From a virus: DNA of 35,469 nucleotides. Under the pieces are notes generated by a model. It ran no database searches. It saw nothing but the letters and a program-made list of their open reading frames with translations, and was not told the origin of the DNA. The position numbers and the translations under genes were made by a program. Below are positions 14,290 to 23,251 of this stretch, in pieces (positions within the stretch are counted from its first letter, which is position 1; each line of letters begins with the position of its first letter). Location: IMG/VR virus record IMGVR_UViG_3300006737_000085, positions 1-35,469 of that record; one strand, given 5' to 3'.

Positions 14290-15908
14290 AAAAAGAAAAG
14301 CTTATTGAACTGATTAAAGAAACTTTAGAAGAACAAATGCTAGATGAAGAAGGCAAGAAGGACGCCTGCTACCATAAGGTAAAGTCACGCTATGACGTGT
14401 GGCCTTCGGCTTATGCTTCCGGTGCTCTATCAAAATGTCGTAAAGTGGGAGCAAAGAATTGGGGCAACAAATCTAAAAAAGAAAGTTTAGGAGAAGCAGA
14501 AGAGTATAGTGCTGAAGACTTAAATGGGCTGTTGCGAAGCATAAAGGGATTTGATTACCAAGCATACACACAGTTTGCAAATTTGGTCCCGTTTATCATT
14601 GAAGAAATGTCTGATGCTCTTGGTGTCGTAGAAGTTGAAGAGTTTGCCGATGATGATGTCCCAGACATAAAAATAATCTTTAAAGATACCGAAGCAGCAA
14701 AAAGTTTTATAGGCGTCTTGAGGAGATCCGGTCTTTCCGCTTTCGGTCAGCCCGGTCACTATAAGATGAACAAGGGAGTGTCTAGACTTAAAGATCATCC
14801 CAAATTCCACAGGAAAAGTCTACCCAGCATAACCTTTAACGCAGATAACTACTATGAGAATCGTGAAGTCGAAGAATCCCTTCGCGAAGAGTTTGAGACT
14901 CATGACATGTATGATCCAAAGACTGGTCAAAAATATGTGGCCAAAAAAGAACAAGATCATAAAGATATGGCCGCCAAAGGTTACACTCACGTTGATCCTA
15001 AGCGAATTGAAAAAGTTCTTCGTGACGAAGGTGGCGCTTCCGGTATGGACCCATTCTTGAAAGAGTTTGGTAAAGAAATGGAAGAGGAGATCATTAAGGC
15101 TCTAGATGCAATGCCAAATGTAGGACAACATAAAGATAAGGATTATATCCTAGACGACAATGAAGAAGTTGAGATTGCAAAAGAAGGCAAGAAAAATTGT
15201 GGATGCGGTCAAGATCCTTGTAAGACCTACGGAGTCCAAGAAGAGAAGAAAAAAGCCGGAACTGAGTCTAGCAAAGAATCATCGCTTCGCGATTGGTTTG
15301 GACGTAAAGGAGCCAAAGGCTCCAAGGGCGGCTGGGTTGATTGTAATGCACCAGACGGATCTGGTGGATACAAATCTTGTGGGCGTAGTGATGGAGAGAA
15401 AAGAAAAAAATATCCATCCTGTCGACCGACACCGGGAGCCTGTAAAGAAAAAGGCAAAGGAAAGTCTTGGGGAAAGAAAGGATCTAAAAAGAACGAAGGG
15501 ATGCTGTACGAAGGAGATGACTCAATACTCGATTTATTTGAAGATGCCACCCTTGAAGAAGGTGGTCTTGTTTGTGGAGGTTGTCTATTTGAAATGCTTC
15601 AAGAAGCATCCTGTGGATGCCCAGACTTGGTTGGCGAAGCAGAATACCAAGGAAGAAAAGTAACGCTCAATAAGCCTACTCGAGGCGATGTGAAGAAGTT
15701 TAAGGTATATGTAAAGGATCCAAAGACCGGAAACATTAAGAAAGTAAACTTCGGCCATGGAGGAACATCAGCTAAATCTAAGGGCGAAAAAACAATGAAG
15801 ATCCGCAAAAATAACCCAAAAGCACGTAAATCATTTCGTGCACGTCACAACTGCGACAATCCGGGACCAAAGACCAAAGCACGTTATTGGTCTTGCAAAA
15901 AGTGGTAG
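14286..15908 (+). CDS. Large mosaic Lys/Cys-rich protein with leader, probable internal virion protein
   Basis: Product of 540 residues. The leader MKKEKLIELIKETLEE ends in an LEE site that fits (L/I)xE processing. Then comes a motif DACYHKVKSRYDVWPSAYAS leading into LSKCRKVGAKNWGNKSKK. An acidic region (about 75-330) follows, then a Gly/Lys/Cys block with GGWVDCNAPDGSGGYKSCGR and KYPSCRPTPGACK. The C-terminal domain ends RHNCDNPGPKTKARYWSCKKW. From memory these modules recur in proteins of large marine phages, often with other partners, but I cannot name the domains. Basic, Cys-bearing blocks suggest DNA or protein packing in the head. Confidence 0.65.
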   Translation: MKKEKLIELIKETLEEQMLDEEGKKDACYHKVKSRYDVWPSAYASGALSKCRKVGAKNWGNKSKKESLGEAEEYSAEDLNGLLRSIKGFDYQAYTQFANLVPFIIEEMSDALGVVEVEEFADDDVPDIKIIFKDTEAAKSFIGVLRRSGLSAFGQPGHYKMNKGVSRLKDHPKFHRKSLPSITFNADNYYENREVEESLREEFETHDMYDPKTGQKYVAKKEQDHKDMAAKGYTHVDPKRIEKVLRDEGGASGMDPFLKEFGKEMEEEIIKALDAMPNVGQHKDKDYILDDNEEVEIAKEGKKNCGCGQDPCKTYGVQEEKKKAGTESSKESSLRDWFGRKGAKGSKGGWVDCNAPDGSGGYKSCGRSDGEKRKKYPSCRPTPGACKEKGKGKSWGKKGSKKNEGMLYEGDDSILDLFEDATLEEGGLVCGGCLFEMLQEASCGCPDLVGEAEYQGRKVTLNKPTRGDVKKFKVYVKDPKTGNIKKVNFGHGGTSAKSKGEKTMKIRKNNPKARKSFRARHNCDNPGPKTKARYWSCKKW

Positions 15909-15915
15909 AAAAAAC

Positions 15916-15944
15916 TTGACAAGAGTCTCCCAATCAGTTATATT
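15916..15944 (+). promoter_or_regulatory. Sigma70-type promoter for the 79-aa zinc-like protein
   Basis: TTGACA at 15916-15921, a 17-bp spacer and TATATT at 15939-15944, then the inverted repeat TATTAT-AA-ATAATA. TTGGAGGACGC leads to the ATG at 15967. Confidence 0.88.
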
Positions 15945-15966
15945 ATAAATAATATTGGAGGACGCA

Positions 15967-16206
15967 ATGCCAAACTATGTAAACCAAAGAGTGGTCTTGT
16001 CATCAAAAGGCAAGCAAAGTAAAAGAAATGAGCAATTTCTAGGAAAAGTAGGTCTGTGCACAAAGATGTACACAAGGCCCAGAAAGGTAAACGATAATAA
16101 TAAAGATTGGTTTGATGTTTGCACAGTTGTTTGGGGCTGCCCTTGTTGTGCCCAAACAATAGAATCCGAAATGCTTTTTCATCAAATAAAACTTGACAAA
16201 CAATAA
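15967..16206 (+). CDS. Small Cys-containing protein, 79 aa
   Basis: The ATG at 15967 has GGAGGAC at the correct spacing; an earlier in-frame ATG overlaps that binding site and is rejected. The product is basic and has cysteines in KVGLCTKMY, DVCTVVWGCPCCAQ. The WGCPCC segment with the earlier cysteine could bind zinc. No family is recognised. Its last codons (ACTTGACAAACAATAA) contain the -35 box of the next promoter. Confidence 0.65.
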   Translation: MPNYVNQRVVLSSKGKQSKRNEQFLGKVGLCTKMYTRPRKVNDNNKDWFDVCTVVWGCPCCAQTIESEMLFHQIKLDKQ

Positions 16207-16232
16207 TCAACACGTTATATTATAAACATAAT
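16193..16232 (+). promoter_or_regulatory. Sigma70-type promoter for uvsE
   Basis: TTGACA at 16193-16198 lies inside the preceding gene. After 17 bp comes TATATT at 16216-16221, then TATTAT-AAAC-ATAATA as start-site dyad. TTGGAGGACACA precedes the ATG at 16254. Confidence 0.9.
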
Positions 16233-16253
16233 ACAAAGACATTGGAGGACACA

Positions 16254-17195
16254 ATGACTGACTATCGACTAGGCTATGCCTGTATAAACATGACACTTGG
16301 TGCACAAAAGCCCAAGATTACAACTAACCGCTCTATGATCAAGCGAACTTTCAAAGAGAAAGGCATTGCGTATGCATCAGAACTCGCACTGCAGAATGTG
16401 AAAGATCTGCGACAAATTCTTGAGTGGAATTTGCAAAACGATATCACGTTTTTCCGTATGTCTTCCGATATCTTTCCGTGGGCGTCAGAGTATGCACTTG
16501 AAGATCTTCCTGACTTTGCTGAAATCGAAGAAATTTTATTTGAATGCGGACTATTTGCTGAGGAGCATAGTATGCGTCTCACAACGCATCCCGGTCCGTT
16601 CAACAAACTTTGCTCTCCTAGAGAGCAAGTGGTGTCTAACACCATCCGTGATCTTGAAATTCACGGTAAACTAATGGACTTGTTGTGCCAACCACGCACA
16701 CCGCAAGCCAAAATCAACATTCACGTTGGAGGCGCTTACAATGATAAACCTATGGCCCTTGGCAATTTTTGCCGGAACTTCGCTAAGTTATCAGAATCTG
16801 TACGGTCTCGACTGACTGTAGAGAACGACGACAAAGAGTCGCTATATTCAACCCAAGAGTTGTACGATGGTATATTCAAAAAGATAGGCATCCCCATTGT
16901 ACATGACTACCACCATCATCATTTTTGTACCGGTGGTTTGTCTCAACTGGATGCCGTTGAATTGGCTCACTCTACGTGGGGCGATGTTCGCCCCGTAGTT
17001 CACTACAGTCAGTCACGCTCCGTAGAGCACAACGACCCTAAGATCAGAGCCAACGCCCACTCGGACTCTTACTGGACTCCAATTGACACCTTTGGTCTTG
17101 AAATGGATGTGATGCTTGAGTGTAAACACAAAGAGTTGGGACTATTTAAAATGAGAGAATTAATGTCAGAAGATTTGCAACTAGCTGCAAAATGA
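16254..17195 (+). CDS. uvsE: UV-damage endonuclease UvsE/UvdE
   Basis: Product of 313 residues, a TIM-barrel metal-dependent endonuclease that nicks 5' of UV photoproducts and starts repair. RLGYACINMTL at the start, ITFFRMSSDIFPWASEY, HSMRLTTHPGPFNKLCSP, LTVENDDKE, PIVHDYHHHHF and PVVHYSQSR are the UvdE signatures, with metal-binding His, Glu and Asp residues visible. The ATG at 16254 is chosen over an upstream in-frame ATG that overlaps the GGAGGACA site. Carrying its own repair enzyme fits a phage exposed to sunlight. It has its own promoter and is followed eight bases later by a membrane protein gene. Confidence 0.95.
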   Translation: MTDYRLGYACINMTLGAQKPKITTNRSMIKRTFKEKGIAYASELALQNVKDLRQILEWNLQNDITFFRMSSDIFPWASEYALEDLPDFAEIEEILFECGLFAEEHSMRLTTHPGPFNKLCSPREQVVSNTIRDLEIHGKLMDLLCQPRTPQAKINIHVGGAYNDKPMALGNFCRNFAKLSESVRSRLTVENDDKESLYSTQELYDGIFKKIGIPIVHDYHHHHFCTGGLSQLDAVELAHSTWGDVRPVVHYSQSRSVEHNDPKIRANAHSDSYWTPIDTFGLEMDVMLECKHKELGLFKMRELMSEDLQLAAK

Positions 17196-17202
17196 GGATA
17201 AG

Positions 17203-17547
17203 ATGTTGAGATTTTTAATAGCCACAATTATATTTACAATTTGTCAATTAGCCGCTTGGTTCCAGAGTAACGCTGGTATCATTGGTGGAAAATTTGAAGA
17301 GAACTATATTCTGTTGGCTATCTGTCTTGGTCCTATCGTTTCTGTCGGGTTCGCTGTTGCTACAAAGATGATGTATCACGAAGTCGAATCTCTATGGGTC
17401 ATTAGATTTTTGACCTTTGGTATCGGTTACCTTATATTTATTCCTCTTACGTGGTATTTCCTAGGGGAAGAATTCTTAACCGCAATAAATATTATTTCAT
17501 TTTGTTTGTGTCTAGCTCTAATACTTACACAATTCTTAATGAAATAA
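17203..17547 (+). CDS. Four-helix membrane protein, 114 aa
   Basis: Four hydrophobic helices are predicted by eye at about residues 3-20, 35-56, 64-86 and 91-111, with short loops (QSNAGIIGGKFEEN, YHEVES, LGEEF). The hairpin-pair layout and length resemble small transporters of the SMR/EmrE kind, but I see no conserved membrane Glu near the start of TM1, so this is not claimed. It shares the uvsE transcript. The function is unknown. Confidence 0.7.
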   Translation: MLRFLIATIIFTICQLAAWFQSNAGIIGGKFEENYILLAICLGPIVSVGFAVATKMMYHEVESLWVIRFLTFGIGYLIFIPLTWYFLGEEFLTAINIISFCLCLALILTQFLMK

Positions 17548-17548
17548 C

Positions 17549-17588
17549 TTGACAACTAAACAAGAACACGTTATATTATAAACATAAT
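17549..17588 (+). promoter_or_regulatory. Sigma70-type promoter for DNA polymerase
   Basis: TTGACA at 17549-17554, a 17-bp spacer, TATATT at 17572-17577, then TATTAT-AAAC-ATAATA. The leader to the ATG at 17615 contains GGAGGACA. Confidence 0.9.
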
Positions 17589-17614
17589 AAACAACAACAA
17601 TCATGGAGGACAAC

Positions 17615-20600
17615 ATGAATAAGATTGACTTTGTTGGGCTACACGCCCATTCTGGGGTTGGATCCCCTTTCGATGGATTTGGATATCCACAAGACCATAT
17701 GGACTTTGCTTACAATAATGGAAGCAAAGCCCTCGCATTAACAGACCATGGAAACATGAATGGTCTGGCTTACCAAGTTCTCCACGCCAAGCGTATGAAG
17801 AAAGAAGGTAAAGACTTCAAGCCCATCTTTGGTGTCGAAGCGTACTTTATTGAGTCCGTTTCTGACTGGAAGATGAAACTTGACGAACACCGTGCAGACA
17901 AAGTTAAATCTAAAAACATTGATGACGCTCGTTCCGGAACTACTGTTGAGAACGAAGCAGAGTCAAAGTCTGCCTCCAAATCAGAACTAAACCGTAAGAG
18001 ACACATCGTTCTTCTCGCTATGAACCAGACTGGCTTGAATAACATTTTTAAACTAGTGTCTGCTTCTTATCATGGTGATAATTTCTATCGCAAACCTAGA
18101 ATAGACCTAGACTTACTACAGCAACACAATGAAGGCATCATTGCCGCTTCTGCTTGCCTTGGCGGTATCTATGCTGGTTGCTACTGGGAACATCGTGAAG
18201 AAGGCCCTAAAGCCGTCAAGCAAGCTATGCGAGACATAACTGTAAAAATGTTAGATATCTTTGGTGATCGTTGGTATGGTGAATTGCAATGGAATGCTAT
18301 TCCGGAGCAACACGAATTGAATCGCTACGTTATTCAGATGCATAAAGAGTTTGGTATTCCTCTGATATCAACTTGTGATTCTCACTATCCATCCCCGGAC
18401 GCTTGGAACGACAGAGAACTATATAAGAAAATAGGTTGGCTCGGAAAGGGTAAACCAGAATGGATGTCAGATGAACTACCTGATAATGTGGACGAGATTG
18501 GTTATGAATTATATCCAAAGAATGGCGAACAAATGTGGGCAGACTATAAACGATATAGCAACATTATCACCACCGACGTCCAGTACGATGATGATATCGT
18601 TCGTGCTTCAATGCTGGAGACAGTCCGTATTGCTTTTGAAAGGATTGATGATTTTCTTCCTGATAACACTGTACGTTTGCCTGATTTTGTCGTACCTGCT
18701 GGCCATCATCCTGCAGAATACTTGGCTCAACTATCCTTCGAGGGCTTATTTAAGGTTCTGGAATCACGTTCTGTCAAGCGAGGAGCGTCCACTTGGGTGG
18801 AATACACGACACGCCTCAAGCATGAATTGGAAGTCATTTCAGACCGAGGATTCTCAAAATATTTCTTGACAATGAAGTCAATAACGGATAAGACAAATGA
18901 AGTACAACTCGCCGGACCCGGAAGAGGATCAGCAGCAGGATCACTCGTTGCTTATGCACTGGGCATTACACAAGTGGATCCAATTAAGTATGGTCTCTTA
19001 TTCTCTCGTTTCCTCAGAGCGGACGCCACTGATTATCCTGACATTGACTATGATGTCTCTGATCCTATGGTCCTTAAAGAAATACTTATTGATGAATGGG
19101 GTTCCAACACTGTAGTTCCTATTTCCAATTTTAACACACTTCAATTAAAGTCTCTTATCAAAGACATTTCAAAATTCTATGATATTCCATTTACTGAAGT
19201 GAATGTTGTGACTAACACTATGTTGAAAGAAGCTACTCCTCTTGCAAAGAAGAAGCATGGGATTCGTGCCGGTGTTTACACTCCGACCTTTGAAGAGGTC
19301 TGTGAGTTTTCCGAGACACTTCAAAAGTTCTTTATAAAACACCCAAAGGTCAAGTCTCACGTTGAGGGCTTGATGGGCCAAGTTCGCTCTACTTCTCGTC
19401 ATGCCGGTGGTGTGGTTATCGGTGCAGACTTAGATAAGTATATGCCTCTTATTGCATCCAAAGGTGTTCGACAAACTCCTTGGTCCGAAGGACAGAATGT
19501 TCGACAACTAGAACCCATGGGCTTTATTAAGTTTGATATCCTAGGCCTAGCAACCCTTAGAATGATGGAAGAGTGTATTGAGCGTATTCTCCAGCGACAC
19601 CACGGTGTTGAGTCCCCGACCTTCGAGGACATTAAAAAATATTATGATGAAAATCTTCATCCGGATGTAATTAATTTAAATGATAAAGAAGTTTACAAAA
19701 ATATTTTCCAAGCTGGAAAGTGGATGGGCATATTCCAATTCACAGAGAAGGGTGCACAGAGCCTTGCGAAGAGAGCCCAGCCAAAGTCAATCATCGACAT
19801 CTCTGCTATTACGAGCATTTATCGTCCCGGGCCTCTGTCTGCTGGTGTTGACAAAGCATACGTCCAAGCAGTCAAAGACCCGTTATCAATAAAATATGAG
19901 AATGAAATTGTCGAAGAACTCACAACAGAAACAAGAGGGTTCCTTATATTTCAAGAGCAAATTGCTCTTCTTGCCAATCGCCTTGGGAAAAACATCTCTC
20001 TAGATGATGCCAATCTATTACGTAAACTATTAACTAAAAAGGGCTTGGATGCCTCCAAGCAGGCAAAGAAAGAAGAAATTCTTCATAAGTTTGTCGATGG
20101 TTGCATCGAAAAAGGAATGACAAAGAGAGCAGCCGAAGATATGTGGCAGAAGTTTGAATACTTTTCCGGCTATGGTTTCAACAAGTCCCACGCCGTTGCT
20201 TACTCTATCATATCCTACCAGACTGCTTGGTTGGCTACTTACTACAATGCAGAGTGGGCTTGTGCTTTCTTGGACAAGGAACCAGAGTCTCGTAAAGAAG
20301 CGGCTATCAACATTGCTAAGTCTTGGGGCTACACAATCAAACCGCTGAACATCAACACGTCAGGCCGAAGATGGACTCCACAAGATGATCAAACTCTTAT
20401 TGCTCCACTTACGACAATCAAAGGTCTTGGTGATGCGGCGATTGATGAAATCATCGAAAAGCGCCCGTTTACATCTGTAGAACACTTACTTTTTGATGGT
20501 GGTGTGGTGGCAAGGAAACTCAACAAGAAGTCCTTGGATGCCCTCTGTAGAGCCTCTGCGATGAATGATTTGCTTGATGATAGATTCACAGGTGACAAGC

Positions 20601-21070
20601 ATTTCTGGTCTGCTGTTGTTGTTGATAAACCAAAGAACAAGAAGAAACTTAATGAAAACATTGAGAATTATAGACCCGAGGGATCATTTTCAACAGCAGA
20701 AAAAATCCAGAACACCCAAACTCTAACAGGGATTTATCCAATTAATATGGTAATGTCCGATAGGGCCTTAAAGATAATCAGTAATTACAAAGTCCCTCCC
20801 TTATCAGAATTCGACTCAGATTTAGGATGTGCTTGGTGCATCCCAATTAAGTTTACGTCTAAAAAAACAAAGAATGGCAAGTGGTTTTACACAATCGATG
20901 TCATAGATTCCAATTCAGAAGTAACTCGAATTCGTTGTTGGGGCGTTAACCCACAAAAGGATCATATCTTTCTCAATAAACCTTATGTGCTGAAGTATCC
21001 AAAATACAATGAAACTTGGGGCTTCTCAACCTACGGGTCGGTTGATAAGAAATGGATGATGATCGGCTAA
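17615..21070 (+). CDS. dnaE: DNA polymerase III alpha subunit (C-family, DnaE-type)
   Basis: Product of 1151 residues, full DnaE length. The N-terminal PHP domain has LHAHSGVGSPFDG, ALTDHGNM and PIFGVEAYF. The polymerase palm has GPGRGSAAGSLVAYALG and the catalytic PDIDYDVSD pair. Further on are QVRSTSRHAGGVVIG, YRPGPL and GFNKSHAVAYSIISYQTAW. The C-terminus carries an OB-like segment (WCIPIKFTSKKTKNGKWFYT). No 3'-5' exonuclease insertion is seen, so proofreading would be by the PHP domain or a separate protein. The start at ATG 17615 follows GGAGGACA; an ATG 12 bases earlier overlaps that site. It is the likely replicase. Confidence 0.95.
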   Translation: MNKIDFVGLHAHSGVGSPFDGFGYPQDHMDFAYNNGSKALALTDHGNMNGLAYQVLHAKRMKKEGKDFKPIFGVEAYFIESVSDWKMKLDEHRADKVKSKNIDDARSGTTVENEAESKSASKSELNRKRHIVLLAMNQTGLNNIFKLVSASYHGDNFYRKPRIDLDLLQQHNEGIIAASACLGGIYAGCYWEHREEGPKAVKQAMRDITVKMLDIFGDRWYGELQWNAIPEQHELNRYVIQMHKEFGIPLISTCDSHYPSPDAWNDRELYKKIGWLGKGKPEWMSDELPDNVDEIGYELYPKNGEQMWADYKRYSNIITTDVQYDDDIVRASMLETVRIAFERIDDFLPDNTVRLPDFVVPAGHHPAEYLAQLSFEGLFKVLESRSVKRGASTWVEYTTRLKHELEVISDRGFSKYFLTMKSITDKTNEVQLAGPGRGSAAGSLVAYALGITQVDPIKYGLLFSRFLRADATDYPDIDYDVSDPMVLKEILIDEWGSNTVVPISNFNTLQLKSLIKDISKFYDIPFTEVNVVTNTMLKEATPLAKKKHGIRAGVYTPTFEEVCEFSETLQKFFIKHPKVKSHVEGLMGQVRSTSRHAGGVVIGADLDKYMPLIASKGVRQTPWSEGQNVRQLEPMGFIKFDILGLATLRMMEECIERILQRHHGVESPTFEDIKKYYDENLHPDVINLNDKEVYKNIFQAGKWMGIFQFTEKGAQSLAKRAQPKSIIDISAITSIYRPGPLSAGVDKAYVQAVKDPLSIKYENEIVEELTTETRGFLIFQEQIALLANRLGKNISLDDANLLRKLLTKKGLDASKQAKKEEILHKFVDGCIEKGMTKRAAEDMWQKFEYFSGYGFNKSHAVAYSIISYQTAWLATYYNAEWACAFLDKEPESRKEAAINIAKSWGYTIKPLNINTSGRRWTPQDDQTLIAPLTTIKGLGDAAIDEIIEKRPFTSVEHLLFDGGVVARKLNKKSLDALCRASAMNDLLDDRFTGDKHFWSAVVVDKPKNKKKLNENIENYRPEGSFSTAEKIQNTQTLTGIYPINMVMSDRALKIISNYKVPPLSEFDSDLGCAWCIPIKFTSKKTKNGKWFYTIDVIDSNSEVTRIRCWGVNPQKDHIFLNKPYVLKYPKYNETWGFSTYGSVDKKWMMIG

Positions 21071-21074
21071 AAAC

Positions 21075-21114
21075 TTGACAAGTCATTAAAAACTTGTTAT
21101 ATTATAAACACAAT
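21075..21114 (+). promoter_or_regulatory. Sigma70-type promoter for the ParB-like gene, with spacer inverted repeat
   Basis: TTGACA at 21075-21080, a 17-bp spacer, TATATT at 21098-21103, then TATTAT-AAAC-ACAATA (one mismatch in the dyad). ACAAGT (21078-21083) and ACTTGT (21092-21097) form an inverted repeat inside the promoter, a possible operator. Confidence 0.88.
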
Positions 21115-21132
21115 AAACACAAAGGAGGACTT

Positions 21133-22299
21133 ATGTCTGCTAAAAGATCAAATGTAACCAATATTAATGAAAATTACTATCGAGATGTTGGTTTAGCTAT
21201 AGTAGCTTTGAATTATAATAATCCCTTTATAGACAATGACCCTCGTCAACGTGAGATAATGGATTATTGTAAAAATAGGGGCATAAAAATGCTTGTAACA
21301 CCAAATCATGATTATGATAAAAACATGAGAAACCGATCTGATAAATATTACTCAGAATCTCAACCGAGATGGAAATCTGAAGATCAGGAGAAAATCGATT
21401 ATTTAATCGAAACCATCCACCAAAACCCGAATGGGTCTCAAAATAAAATCATCTTTGGGACCATAATCAAGGGTGTAGTTTACATTATTGTGGGAAACCA
21501 CAGAGCCGAGGCGATCCGCAAAGCCATTCGAATGGGGATCTCTTGTAATGAAGGAATTGTCCTGTTAGGAGAAGGCCTTTCCGATAATGAAAAAAGACTG
21601 ATGATGTCGGATTTGTCTGCCATGGGTAATAAAGAAATAGAGGACAATGTCTTGGACGAAGACGAAAAATCTATTCGCCATTGGTTAATAAAGCGAAGAG
21701 AAATAGTGAGCAACTGTAATCCTTCCATGAACAAGTGGGACAACAATAAGTGGTTTGAGTGGGGTAAAGTTGAGATTATCAATAGTAGACCCCATTATGC
21801 GGCAGACATTAAGAAAAACCGATTAGGTCGGATGGTTAATAAGGCATTTGGAATAGGTGTGGAACAATCCCATCCCTTCCCAGATGATTTAGAAATAGCA
21901 CTGAATTTCAAAAAGTACTTCGAACATTGTGATTGGGATCCTACTAATGAAAAAACTATTGCACAAGGTAAAAAATGCACCAATCTCACTTCTCTTATTT
22001 CTTGGCTGGACTCCGTTTGGGATGATTCTCCCGCTGGTGAACGCAAAGAGGTTTGGCTAACAGTCAGGGTGGGCCACCAAATGGACGCTGCGATAGAAAA
22101 GAAAGCCACATTAATTTCCGGCAGAGAAACTTTCATTAAAAATCTGGAAAAAAGAAACAAGTGTTCTCGTAGAAAAAAAGGGGAATACCCTTTGGTAACG
22201 AAAATTCTTTTTGTCTCACAAATGGAATCAGATTCTTATGAGGCTTGGGAATGGCACCCTCAAAAAAAGAAATTCTTTAAAGTGAAACAGAATACTTGA
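21133..22299 (+). CDS. ParB/Srx-like domain protein, 388 aa
   Basis: The ATG at 21133 follows AAAGGAGGAC. KGVVYIIVGNHRAEAIRKA at about residues 115-134 is the GxHRxxA strand-helix motif of ParB N-terminal domains, whose members bind CTP or act as nucleases or kinases. The preceding region with YLIETIHQNP and IIFGTI fits the usual strand before it. Residues 170-388 are unassigned, with SRRKKGEYPLVTKILFVSQ near the end. The ParB fold in phages is found in segregation proteins and in DNA-modifying or transcription-altering proteins; which applies here is not visible. Confidence 0.65.
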   Translation: MSAKRSNVTNINENYYRDVGLAIVALNYNNPFIDNDPRQREIMDYCKNRGIKMLVTPNHDYDKNMRNRSDKYYSESQPRWKSEDQEKIDYLIETIHQNPNGSQNKIIFGTIIKGVVYIIVGNHRAEAIRKAIRMGISCNEGIVLLGEGLSDNEKRLMMSDLSAMGNKEIEDNVLDEDEKSIRHWLIKRREIVSNCNPSMNKWDNNKWFEWGKVEIINSRPHYAADIKKNRLGRMVNKAFGIGVEQSHPFPDDLEIALNFKKYFEHCDWDPTNEKTIAQGKKCTNLTSLISWLDSVWDDSPAGERKEVWLTVRVGHQMDAAIEKKATLISGRETFIKNLEKRNKCSRRKKGEYPLVTKILFVSQMESDSYEAWEWHPQKKKFFKVKQNT

Positions 22300-22336
22300 C
22301 AACTGGTAAAAAACCAGTTATATTATAAACATAATA
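22296..22336 (+). promoter_or_regulatory. Sigma70-type promoter with 7-bp spacer inverted repeat
   Basis: TTGACA at 22296-22301, a 17-bp spacer, TATATT at 22319-22324, then TATTAT-AAAC-ATAATA (22321-22336). AACTGGT (22301-22307) and ACCAGTT (22313-22319) form a perfect inverted repeat around AAAAA, filling the spacer. Confidence 0.9.
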
Positions 22337-22360
22337 AAAACAAAAACATTGGAGGACACA

Positions 22361-23251
22361 ATGAAATTAAGCAATTTATTTTTAAATAACCCTGCTATCT
22401 TCAAGCATGCACTAGAGAACGCCATGGTTATGAAGGTTGCCACTGATTCGCCGCAAGCGGGTGGAGTAACGATTGAAATGAACAGTGAAGAGGTTGCAAA
22501 TAAAATGTTGCAATCAATGTCTGCGCCATATATTTGTTTAACTAACAAAGGAATTGAGAGAGCCATGAAACGCTCGTGGTCTTTTGATTTCTCTTCAGTT
22601 AAAGCAAAGAATTATGATGCATTTAAAAAAACAATAAAGACTTCTGACAACATTGCCTCGTCAGCAGATCTTTATCTATTCAAAATTGGTGATAAACTAA
22701 CCTTGGTAGATGCAGAGAGTTTTAAAACATCCACTAGTGATTCCACAGGAAAAATTTATCTTCACAATGATGCTGACGGTACAATTTATGACGGTGTCGA
22801 ATCCAACAAACATCCGGACTTTGGACAAGTTTTAATGCTTAACTTTTCACCAAAAACAGGTATTTGCGACGTTTATTATACAGATGGTAAAATGTCATCT
22901 TTTACTGGTCTTTTTAAGAAGCCAATCATAAAAGAAGGTGAACTGCAATATCACGGGAAAAACCTAAAGAAGAAGTCCGACATGTCCGTTGCGACAGGAG
23001 TCAACAGAGTCTTGGTTAAAATAATCAATCGGAAAAAGAAAAAGAAAAAAGAATCTGGAGAAGATCTGGCCAACACTTCTTTTACTAGAGGGGTTTTGTT
23101 AGATAAAGGATTTCTATCAGTTCTAGCCAAAAGAGGTGTTATCAAAAAGTTTTATTCATTTAAGATCGATTTTAACAGATTAGAAGAAGATGATTATCTT
23201 CGAAGATACCCACAATTATGCAAGGAGGCAGCAAATGACAACGCAGCGTAA
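22361..23251 (+). CDS. Hypothetical protein, 296 aa
   Basis: The ATG at 22361 follows GGAGGACACA; an upstream in-frame ATG overlaps this site. Residues 1-200 look mixed alpha/beta (YICLTNKGIERAMKRSW, DLYLFKIGDKLTLVDAESF, GQVLMLNFSPKTGICDVYY). A very basic patch NRKKKKKKES lies near 226-236 and could contact nucleic acid. There is no membrane segment. No family is recognised. It overlaps the downstream methyltransferase gene by 17 bases, so the two are translated together. Confidence 0.75.
   Translation: MKLSNLFLNNPAIFKHALENAMVMKVATDSPQAGGVTIEMNSEEVANKMLQSMSAPYICLTNKGIERAMKRSWSFDFSSVKAKNYDAFKKTIKTSDNIASSADLYLFKIGDKLTLVDAESFKTSTSDSTGKIYLHNDADGTIYDGVESNKHPDFGQVLMLNFSPKTGICDVYYTDGKMSSFTGLFKKPIIKEGELQYHGKNLKKKSDMSVATGVNRVLVKIINRKKKKKKESGEDLANTSFTRGVLLDKGFLSVLAKRGVIKKFYSFKIDFNRLEEDDYLRRYPQLCKEAANDNAA

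Noticed and set aside
15227-15550. Minus-strand frames of 60-120 codons throughout, including one in the 14286 gene
   Set aside because: None has a plausible binding site or recognisable product. They are reverse-frame shadows of strong + strand genes.
17203-17547. SMR/EmrE-type transporter
   Set aside because: Four helices fit, but the essential membrane Glu in helix 1 is not seen, so only membrane protein is called.
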